64,000 bases of DNA from NCBI GenBank assembly GCA_963565915.1, contig OY751490.1, positions 4,402,001 to 4,466,000 of the forward strand. Direction: 5' to 3'. The first letter of the stretch is position 1. Each line of letters starts with the position of its first letter. Positions 57,501-64,000 of the stretch are shown here, in pieces. The translations under genes were made by a program, and so were the position numbers. Under the pieces are notes generated by a model. It made no database searches. It was given only the letters and a program-made list of their open reading frames with translations, and had not been told where the DNA came from. This stretch comes from Entoloma clypeatum (lineage: Eukaryota; Basidiomycota; Agaricomycetes; Agaricales; Entolomataceae).

Positions 57501-59739
57501 AATAATTATATTTGCCATAAGTCGCCTTCTTGAATTGCTTTAAATCCGAATGGATTAGCTCAAGAGGTGCTTTAGCGCGTGTCTGAGATGGTGGGAAAGA
57601 TTTTGAAGGCATCTTTCCAAGAGCGCATCCTTTGCAGGGTCGCTCAGTGGACGGTTTGTCCACTCCATTGAAACCTTTGACATGTTTAGAAGCATGTCGT
57701 AGTACTTCATGTGAAGGGTGTCCGAATCGCTTGTGCCAGGTGTCATAATCAACAGATTGTGAGACACTAAGACTAACCAAGTGTATTCGTTCCTCTTTAA
57801 TGATCGTGGCATTTAGCCAATAAATCGATTCATTTGCCTTATGAGGATAACACATAAACAAAGGAAGACCTGAATTGGTCTTTAGCGCGATCGAACCAAA
57901 TCGTCCGCTAATTTCATTTCCTTGTTTAAGAATCTCGCCTACAGATAAAAGACGAACGTCTAAATCTGGTATATAATAAACGGGTGATAGACGAGTTATT
58001 TTGTTTTGTTTTCTCCCGTTTTTCTTGATGGTGTGATTAATCAACACCGTTCCTTGTCCAAGGATCTGAATAGTGTGACCTTTCTGTGCAATTTGCACAG
58101 ATTGACGATCTTTTAATGGGGTATACTCAATGAAATCATTGATATCATAAGTAAAGTGCAATGATGCACCTGAATCAAGAATCCAATTGGATTGATTCTG
58201 TTTCTTACATTCAGCACAATTCGCATAATGAGAATTTATTTGCGCTATAAGCGCGTGTACAGCAGGTGATATAAATACATTGGACCGCCGTCCACTCACT
58301 CGTCTCCAAAGAGGCTTCTGTGAAGTATTTGTCAACTGCGTTGTACGTGCTGTCAAATGTGAAACATACCCCATGTCGTCGTTGTTTCCATCACCACAGG
58401 AAACTTCATACTCCATATAATCGTTGACGTATCCTTCATCGTAATAGCCCCTTATGGTGGGGGCTATGTCTTCTGTCTCCATCTCATCGGCCCAGCTGAT
58501 TCTACTCGGTGTTTCTTCGAAAACCGGAATGCGGTGATTCCGGGGGTCCATTGTTGGAGGCGCTGAAAGCGGCCTTGACGTTGCAGCTTCATTACGTTGA
58601 AGTGCAGGGACCTTGACGAGGCGAGTTAGATTCTGAGCTGTTGGAGGGACACCAATGCTGTTAGCTAGTGTGCGCGCTCCATCCAGGTCCGTGAAAGGGC
58701 CTGGGCCAGGAATGTTACCAATCGCAAGCGATTGGTTGTTCCTAATCCTCCAGTCGGTGGATGATGAGGGGTGCGGAGTGAAGATAGACCCATTTCCGTA
58801 AATGACCGTGTTGGGTAAGGTCTGGATTGGAAGCTGCCCATCAGGGGCGCTATCCATGGCAGAGGAGGCAAAATGCGCCTTCTCTTTACCTTTCCAGGGT
58901 CCTTTGCCCTTGGTCTTCCCGGCAGAAGTTCCTCGTCCCTTGCCTTTCCAGGGCTTGGAGTGCTGATGCGAATGCTGCTGGTTAGCAGCCGGTCCTTCCG
59001 AAGATCCCTGAGAGGGTCCAGTGCGAGGCTGGTACTTCGGGGGGTTGGGACGAGCGCGTTTTACTGCAGAGATTTTGTTCGCGTGAGCACTTCCTTGGGA
59101 CTGTGGAGCGTGCGGGTTTTTACGGAAGTATTCCGAGCGTATTTGCTCGATTACCTTCCCGATTTCGAGTACTGTGGACTGATTGCCGCCAGGCGCCACA
59201 TAGTGCACCACATCAAAGAGGATGCTGTGTACTAGACCATCATAGCCCTGAGGCAGTCCATTCAGGATCATCATGATCCGGACGAACTTGGGGATATCTA
59301 TGTGGTTGTGCTCGAGTCGCTGAAATAGGGTCTGCATCTTATCGATGCCAGATAAAGGATCGGCGGGAGAAAGAGAAGTGCGGAGGAGTTGCTGGAAATC
59401 AGCAAAGACGGTGGACGGGCCGACCGTGGACAGTTTAGTGGCGATCAGGTCCCACATCTCCTTGGAGGTTTTAGCTCCCTTGATGTGATGGACGAGAGAG
59501 TCCGAAATGGACATCTGGATTAGGCCCTGGGCCTGATCGTCCTGCTCATGCCAAGTGTTTAACTTGTCTTGGAAGTCTGTCTCTTTGGGATCAGCCGGGA
59601 ACTTTTTGTCGCCGGTGACAATCCTCCACACTTTAGCTGCCTTAAGGTAGGCGCTCATCTTTTCCTGATAGACGGAGAAGTTGGTGGTGGTGAGTTTGGG
59701 AACGGAAGAAGCGAGGTCGAGTTTAGAGTTTGAAGACAT
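54556..59739 (-). CDS. Copia E gag-pol polyprotein (intact)
   Basis: The frame is open from 59772; I prefer the ATG at 59739 (MSSNSKLD), because copia D starts the same way and a splice-acceptor-like CAG lies at 59747-59749. Gag includes VYQEKMSAYLKAAKVWRIV and a long G/K/Q-rich region. The protease motif LDSGAS is near codon 522. The integrase has HKRFGH, the CxxC in CKGCALGKM, LIHSDLKQ and a GGGEF segment. RT runs from about codon 1250 (ARLIAKGFSQIEGIDFDEIF) with the catalytic YVDD near codon 1396. RNase H has TDSDWASD and the STEAE motif near the end. There is no stop or frameshift, and all catalytic residues I can check are present, so this copy could be active. The stop lies 7 bp from the LTR, inside the polypurine tract. 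Confidence 0.93.
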   Translation of the reverse strand: MSSNSKLDLASSVPKLTTTNFSVYQEKMSAYLKAAKVWRIVTGDKKFPADPKETDFQDKLNTWHEQDDQAQGLIQMSISDSLVHHIKGAKTSKEMWDLIATKLSTVGPSTVFADFQQLLRTSLSPADPLSGIDKMQTLFQRLEHNHIDIPKFVRIMMILNGLPQGYDGLVHSILFDVVHYVAPGGNQSTVLEIGKVIEQIRSEYFRKNPHAPQSQGSAHANKISAVKRARPNPPKYQPRTGPSQGSSEGPAANQQHSHQHSKPWKGKGRGTSAGKTKGKGPWKGKEKAHFASSAMDSAPDGQLPIQTLPNTVIYGNGSIFTPHPSSSTDWRIRNNQSLAIGNIPGPGPFTDLDGARTLANSIGVPPTAQNLTRLVKVPALQRNEAATSRPLSAPPTMDPRNHRIPVFEETPSRISWADEMETEDIAPTIRGYYDEGYVNDYMEYEVSCGDGNNDDMGYVSHLTARTTQLTNTSQKPLWRRVSGRRSNVFISPAVHALIAQINSHYANCAECKKQNQSNWILDSGASLHFTYDINDFIEYTPLKDRQSVQIAQKGHTIQILGQGTVLINHTIKKNGRKQNKITRLSPVYYIPDLDVRLLSVGEILKQGNEISGRFGSIALKTNSGLPLFMCYPHKANESIYWLNATIIKEERIHLVSLSVSQSVDYDTWHKRFGHPSHEVLRHASKHVKGFNGVDKPSTERPCKGCALGKMPSKSFPPSQTRAKAPLELIHSDLKQFKKATYGKYNYYISFVDDYTSHAWISLLRLKSDAHSALRDFNAMVKNQFNTTIKTWCFDGGGEFVPFQADMHEMGIQGEVTVPHQPQQNGRAERFNRTLMDKALAMLHDACLPEIWIQFAVEHALHLYNRTPLKRHGWLTPYESLKKEKPDVSNLHVFGCGAYVFLPKEIRTTTAKSELMIFIGFKTGTKGYRFMRIPNNVVFIGVTAMFDEQLFPKCSTMNKIPSITQYHDPTSDDMGNDDANGHDGPSVLPTEDFHSENNDAHGPGGSHYPSNPGTHDDNYNLPDTNSDQTGQLPEGSSQTSDGTNRQDTAENQQWVPRTRNPGKRVRIDAPNDDRTLPGDYRPQTDRPRRTRVIPQRPGNVYGNDPAEALRQNQRDWSRTVQEDSRRYAYNPRSETRPQQSGAVPSTSSADPQMYQNNSNPNPDIDMEELLYIREGGGQSQMLAHLLSKAIPAYDEIPQDPKSWQMKDINKLPEKEKLEWKAACREELEALRKCNVFKLVDLPKGRKTIRNRWVFDVKTDGRKKARLIAKGFSQIEGIDFDEIFSPVIRFETIRILFAVAALEGWVIEGVDVKSAFLYGELDEEIYMNQPEGFVVKGQERKVIRLLKALYGLKQAARAWWIALNASMEKLGFTRCRTDSGVFVYHNKQSGDLIIALIYVDDGLFMGSNPDLVRKIKSDFKNKWESRDLGIAKEFLRMRIRQDSEKQIVTIDQSEYLKKIIKRFGLENAKAADTPLPKGYYPTPNEGEVDPTLKTRYQMIIGSLLYLSIGTRPDIAFAVAKMSQMSANPSKEHEKYALRIIRYLVGTQDYSIIYDGRSKASFEAWTDSDWASDPSDRKSQSGYFLKLAGGLVLWKSRKQKTVAHSSTEAEMVAASECSRECEWVTHLFKELGLQDITKMPFHVDNQGAIFNAQNPVTEGRTKHMAIHHFAIRDRVQDGLIEPRFVPGTENPADMFTKPLGRQEFEKFRALLRMEFKEPYTPLTKPTRDSK

Positions 59740-59830
59740 GATGATGCTGTGAAACATAAATAGAATCAGCATATGTTTTTATCGAAAAAGCGCATCAGAA
59801 AAATAAATAGACGAGCCGCCTTGTCGATCA
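59740..59830 (-). promoter_or_regulatory. Spacer between leader ORF and gag-pol with acceptor-like site
   Basis: About 90 nt between the stop of the leader ORF and the preferred gag ATG. A pyrimidine-rich stretch ending TTTCACAG (CAG at 59747-59749) resembles a 3' splice site seven bases before the ATG. Splicing could remove the leader ORF and expose gag-pol. This is inference. Confidence 0.35.
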
Positions 59831-60667
59831 TCATTCTTCGTTCTCTGTTTGGTCTAGTGGTAGCATATGAAATGCCATCACTAGTTCTACCCAATCGTCA
59901 TGTGCGCCCTGAGTGCTGTGTTGCCCACAGGTGCAAGATCCTCCCTGAATAGGAAGCATGACTTCATTCGCTCTGTTCGCCGCCTCAATCAAGGTGTCAT
60001 TTTCCGGCAACCGAACTTGTCGGGCCGGAGGCGAAAGAGGAGGTGCTCCGTGTGCTTCAGGGATGGTCCCATCATCAACATACACGGGCGGAGGATCCGT
60101 AGGATCTCCATCTTGGGTAGGTACCGTAACAGGTACCTCAGTACGGCGATTACGCCATCTGCGGTTCAAAGCTCGAGTCCTTGCTCCTCCTGCATCACAC
60201 ATAGTACACGAGTAGTCAAAGGTAGTGTTGTCTATGCAATGCCTCGGGCAATGCTGACTGTCAACAACGAGTTGTCGACACACTCCGCAACGAGCAACGA
60301 TGCATCCATTGTCATCAAGACCTGAAGGGACTGAGCCCTGTGCCGTTGGCACCATATGGACTTGCTCTCGTGATACGATCATTGTAACAGGGATTCTCTC
60401 AAGCAATCGATCAAGAATGGCCCATTGAAAGGTACATTCAATACCTCGAATGCTGCGAGGTTCACCGTCGAGGGAACCGTCGAGCTCGATGTACTCGATG
60501 CTGAGGAAACCAGTCTCCAGGCTAGTATACAAAGCGGATGCTGCCAATAATAGCGCAAAAGCTAGGATACTAAGAGCATGCGGCGCTAGGGCCGGGGCCC
60601 ATAACCTAATGATGTAACCGACGTAGGCTGCCCAAAGGGCGCTCAAGACGTAGCGGTACGAAGGCAT
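59831..60667 (-). CDS. Copia E leader ORF: 2-TM, Cys/His-rich protein (278 aa)
   Basis: An uninterrupted 278-codon frame in the same sense as gag-pol. Its ATG lies inside the 5' LTR, about 120 nt downstream of the TATA-like sequence, so it would be the first long ORF of the RNA. Residues about 6-25 and 27-52 are hydrophobic and likely two membrane helices. The codons for RLWAPALA in this segment are the primer binding site itself. Around residues 130-165 lies a cluster C-x4-C-x2-C-x8-H-C-x2-H-C-x9-C-x2-C, followed by a basic stretch (RRWRNRRT), a Pro-rich part, a late CTCGQH and an acidic end. I recognise no family. It is not gag, env or any standard copia protein. A membrane-anchored zinc-binding protein is inference from sequence. 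Confidence 0.65.
   Translation of the reverse strand: MPSYRYVLSALWAAYVGYIIRLWAPALAPHALSILAFALLLAASALYTSLETGFLSIEYIELDGSLDGEPRSIRGIECTFQWAILDRLLERIPVTMIVSREQVHMVPTAQGSVPSGLDDNGCIVARCGVCRQLVVDSQHCPRHCIDNTTFDYSCTMCDAGGARTRALNRRWRNRRTEVPVTVPTQDGDPTDPPPVYVDDGTIPEAHGAPPLSPPARQVRLPENDTLIEAANRANEVMLPIQGGSCTCGQHSTQGAHDDWVELVMAFHMLPLDQTENEE
60594..60606 (-). other. Primer binding site of copia E (half-tRNA iMet type)
   Basis: The minus strand reads GGTTATGGGCCCC directly after the 5' LTR, identical to element D and to the start of the Drosophila copia site. It lies within the leader ORF. Confidence 0.75.
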
Positions 60668-60948
60668 ATGGAAGCTAGACTAACCTGGTTAAGAGATGTT
60701 AGTGAAATGAAGAAGCTAACTAGCTACAACGTCTCAGAGAACTGGGGTGTTCAAGAGTTAGGATTCATCGTACTAAATACATGGGTATTTATACTAATCC
60801 AATATGCGCACGGACCATTGTACAAACAATGCATAAACAAGTCATGCGTCCGTGGTTGTACCATAAACTTACATATATGGTAATAGTGACTTATAGTCAC
60901 TTTCTGTGACAAGCACATGGTGCGACATATCTGGCGATATGTTCAACA
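60607..60948 (-). repeat. 5' LTR of copia E
   Basis: 342 bp matching the other LTR except for one transition. TATAAATA (minus strand) at 60786-60793 is a likely core promoter. It contains the first 61 nt of the leader ORF. Confidence 0.93.
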
Positions 60949-62759
60949 TTCCGGTGTGGGATGCGGGAACGAACGAATAGGGCGATTCATGTCCCGTGCC
61001 CATCCAAGCGCCACCGCGATCATGAACCCCGTCGAAAGCTGGCCAAATGGACTTCAGACGTTCGACGCTTGTTCTATGCATTCTGACAGTCACCCGCATG
61101 GTCCCCGATGGGGCGAGAAGATAGCGAAATGTACCTGGCTTGAGTGTTCAGGAACAATGCCGCCCGCTGCCTGTTCGGTTTGCTTCCGAGATGGCGATAA
61201 GACAGCAACGCTTCATTGAATGCAATCAAGGAACTGATGAGTGTGATCTTAGATCCATAATCATCATCACCTCCTCAATAACAACCCGCTGCGACCGCAT
61301 ATAAACCTAGCAGGGCTTGTGGCCCTCCCAAAAACACTTCGGACACTGAACTGGCACACCCCGCGCACGGGATGTACACGCATATATGAACCGACGACGA
61401 TTACGAGAACTCCGAGGACGCAAGCGCAAGCATAGGTGTATGCGCATATATTAACGATGGCCCCTGCTCCCTCGGCGGTCACCCTTGGCGAGACGGACGA
61501 GCTAAGGGTAAGTAAAGCCCAACAGGCCCAACAGGAATAAGTAGGTGGGAGGGCGAAGTCGGTCGTGGGGTGAGTCCTTTTCGTCCTTGCCGTCGCCGCC
61601 TACCGTGACAGAGGCGGGATGGGTGTGCTGCGCTGTCACCGTCATGTCGGGTGAGGAAAAGAAAGGATGGTGAGAACACGGGGAGGTGCCAACTTAGGAC
61701 GACATGACGAGCCCGGGGACCACCGCTGAACAACGGCAGCGGGGACGCACGCAGTGCATACCACCCAAATCGACTGCAACAAGGCATTACGGCCAGGAGG
61801 ATTTCTGGGCCTCTCCCGGCCCTGAACGTTTCACACAGGTCGCAGTCGCGCGCGGCCGGTCCGGGTTGACGTCGTTGGACAATGCAATCATGTTGCCTTC
61901 GAAGTCGGTCCGTGGCGCCTACTTTATTTTAGCCATCTCCATTAAGTACCTCCAAGTCAACGTCAAAGATTCCTAGTGGTGGAGCCGCAGGTGGCATACA
62001 TCCCGGATGAGTTCGCGAAGAAGGCCTGGCCAGACTGTGAGTGTACTTTTCGGGCTTGTGAATCCTGGGAGAGCAGTAACTTGTCGTGTGCTTTGGGCTG
62101 GACTGGACCGCGGCCTGTCTATGACAGACATAAGGGAGAACCGAGAGACAGGATGTGAGTTCCGTGTACGTGTTCAATCGTGACTCAAGAGAGTTTGTCC
62201 AACTATGTGATTCGACATACCTCACAATTTCTCAAGGCCAAACAGAGGACTGTCATGGTGTAGCAACGGGTTGCAAGGAAAGTAGATAGATGAGGCTCAC
62301 TCAGGTCGTGTCACACCAAGACCCTTCATCTATCTCATGCATGATGAGGGAGAGTGATATATCCGAAACAGTGCCCCACAAAGGTACAAGGTGTTGTGAT
62401 GCTCCGTTACATTTTGTGAGCCCTTTGGTTTTTAGTATCGTCACGGTCAGAACTCTAGTTCAAATCGAATGAAGTCATACTTTCACTGGCGGTTCGGGTT
62501 CGAACCCAGATCATACAATTCTTGTGCAATTCAGGCGGCCGCGTGGACAGTGGGTTCAAAATACCTGGCCTTCTTTCTACTGATTACTGCCTCCGAATGT
62601 GTTCCTGACCTTCGAGTTCTCTCGCCGCACGATAATCGCCGCCCATCAACCCGTTATTAGGGTGTGAAAAAGGAATTCTGGGGGCCTTCAACGTTCGACT
62701 GTGAATCACAACTTGAAGAAGTTTCTACACATCGTCTCCAAACAACAAACACGCTCACT
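60949..62759. other. Intergenic region right of copia E
   Basis: Starts with the right TSD TTCCG (60949-60953) and then continues the flank interrupted at 54206. No gene is supported; short open frames on both strands lack motifs. Confidence 0.45.
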
Positions 62760-63326
62760 ATGCACCTCTCCCGTATTCTGATTTTTTCCATCTCTCTATG
62801 CGTTGCGAGCACCTATGCATCGTCGCTCCCTGTGTTGGAATCACGTTTCTTAGGGTGCCCTAGCAATCGAGTTCCATGCAGCAAGAGGGGAGGTTGTTGT
62901 GTGGCGCAATCGTTGTGTATCCATCCCAGCTGCTTGAGGCCGGATAAAGGTCAGTCATTGTCCCAGTTGTCTGTCCGTGGCTCATTTGAAAAAATCAGAG
63001 ATCGGATAACGTAGATCAGAGCTTTATGCTGGTAAGTCTAACCTCGTGAGTGTGCGCACTCATAACCCGCCATGAAATTGATTTAGTCTCCCATCAGGTT
63101 TGGCCGCTTTTTTCAGTTGCTTGTTCTGTCTGCTTGCGCTATGTTGTTGTTGTTTTTCGTGTATGCATTCTCGTCGCCCAATGCAGTTTTTGACTCGTCC
63201 TGTGCCGCACGCCGTCTTCTTTTGTACCTAAATCCTACATATCTTCTCGAGCCGCGGCGTCGAGTCGTTCATCCACCGGAATTTCGTCGACTTCATCTTT
63301 CCCGTGGAGCTGGGATGCGGTGTTGA
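62760..63326 (+). CDS. Small secreted cysteine-rich protein (C-terminus uncertain)
   Basis: ATG 62760 opens a classic signal peptide (ILIFSISLCVASTYA, cleavage likely after residue 20). It is followed by a short mature region with seven cysteines: LGCPSNRVPCSKRGGCC, then SLC and SCLRPD. Exon 1 is 62760-62949. A GT-AG intron leads to a 17-nt micro-exon, 63015-63031. A second intron (63032-63086) leads to a frame open to 63326 whose hydrophobic content looks less like a secreted effector, so the 3' gene structure is doubtful. Such proteins in mushroom genomes include effectors, antimicrobial peptides and wall proteins; no specific family is recognised. Confidence 0.55.
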
Positions 63327-64000
63327 GGAAAACAGAGCTTTGGAAGACGAGAATGACCCATCTTGGACTCTCTCCTTCAAGTGTCGGACCTGGATCTGTG
63401 ACACGGAGAAGCAACCCAGAGCCCCAGATGATCGCGGGGAGGGATATATGGCGGCGAGCGTCGGGCATAATGAGGGAAGGAGAAATAAATCACACACTTC
63501 CGTCTCGATGAACAAAGGGATCCCCAAGTTATTGGTCTGTGTGTGTATTCCTCTCTCTGTGTCTCTCCCCGCGGCAACTTGAACTCATACTTCTGTAGGT
63601 GTCAGCAACTATCCCATCACAGAATACGATCATCACCTCTCCGCGCGTGGTCAACCAGCGGCCGCCCTCAATCCCCCGCCGCACCAAGTCCTGACCGAAC
63701 CCACCAGCAAAATACAAGGAAGCGGACGTGAAGGCAAGGCTTCTACGACTGCGTTTCGGTCAGGACGAGGCAAGGGCGGGAATGGCACAACCAGCTCCTG
63801 ACTCCCTATGGCGAGTTCGCCACGCGGGACTTGGGATCATCGGGAGAAGGGCTAGCTAGGGTTATATTTGATACTACGGCATGCCCTTCGTTATAAACGG
63901 GTTGTCCTTACCATGTATCAGCATCACGGGCCCTGCAACTCGACCTCCTCTGTATGTGGCGAACCTGTACATCCAGATCTGGGGAGGTGATGGTGAGTGA
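63327..64000. other. Window end, no supported gene
   Basis: About 670 bp with short frames only. A TATA-like sequence occurs on the minus strand near 63860-63875. A gene crossing the right edge cannot be excluded. Confidence 0.4.

Larger units (their letters stand above)
54207..60948 (-). mobile_element. Ty1/copia element E, intact, with extra leader ORF
   Basis: A 6742-bp element on the minus strand with 342-bp LTRs (54207-54548, 60607-60948) and TSD TTCCG (54202-54206, 60949-60953). On the minus strand the LTR runs TGTTGAAC...ATCATTA. I see a single difference between LTRs (an ACG/ATG transition), so the insertion is very young. It carries an intact gag-pol of more than 1700 codons and, upstream of it, a separate 278-codon ORF. 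It is potentially autonomous. Confidence 0.95.

Noticed and set aside
62486..62510. tRNA-like GGTTCGAACC sequence
   Set aside because: It resembles a T-arm/B box, but no acceptor stem, D-arm or anticodon arm can be folded around it.
1..64000. CRISPR arrays, operons or other bacterial features
   Set aside because: None is present; spliced genes and fungal families show a eukaryotic nuclear genome.

Overview
The window is nuclear DNA of a filamentous basidiomycete, most likely an Agaricomycete. The genes carry many short GT-AG introns (about 38-75 nt). Families typical of mushrooms are present: a Plavaka-type transposase, a DUF6698 protein, a fungal SLATT protein, an HNH_2 protein and chromodomain Ty3/gypsy elements. 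The housekeeping proteins are clearly fungal. No rRNA, tRNA, CRISPR array or bacterial feature was found.

Bases 1-19818 are one nest of retrotransposons, resolved here from terminal repeats and target-site duplications (TSDs). Ty3/gypsy element B (4891-5239 plus 18177-19818) lies in the 3' end of a DUF6698 gene. B was entered by a second copy of its own family (A, 1386-4890). A was entered by a Tad1-like LINE (1-1385) that ends in a 29-nt poly(A). B was also entered by an unrelated gypsy element C (5240-18176, TSD TGTCG). C was entered by a Ty1/copia element D (11201-16845, TSD CTCCT) in reverse orientation. A, B and C are decayed mainly by C-to-T changes at CpG. C carries three unusual parts: a possible -1 gag-pol frameshift signal, a leader ORF inside its LTR, and an antisense, intron-containing gene for a Zn2Cys6-type protein.

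Bases 19819-26030 hold the broken DUF6698 gene, a decayed Plavaka-type DNA transposon and a small spliced gene. From 26030 to 53945 lies a host gene block: HNH_2 protein, MFS transporter, YPI1-like PP1 inhibitor, ribosomal protein eS10, aldose 1-epimerase, a three-repeat Myb protein, GMP synthase (GUA1), exoribonuclease XRN1 and a fungal SLATT membrane protein. Between some of these are gene-poor stretches of 2-4 kb, including one rich in G/C homopolymers.

A second, nearly pristine copia element E (54207-60948, TSD TTCCG, 342-bp LTRs with one difference seen) lies 3' of the SLATT gene. Besides an intact gag-pol ORF it has an extra sense ORF that starts inside the 5' LTR, runs through the primer binding site, and encodes a protein with two membrane segments and a cysteine/histidine cluster. 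The last 3 kb is sparse and includes a gene for a small secreted cysteine-rich protein.

The most interesting candidates are the accessory genes carried by the LTR elements (antisense Zn2Cys6 gene in C, leader ORF in E) and the frameshift signal in C.
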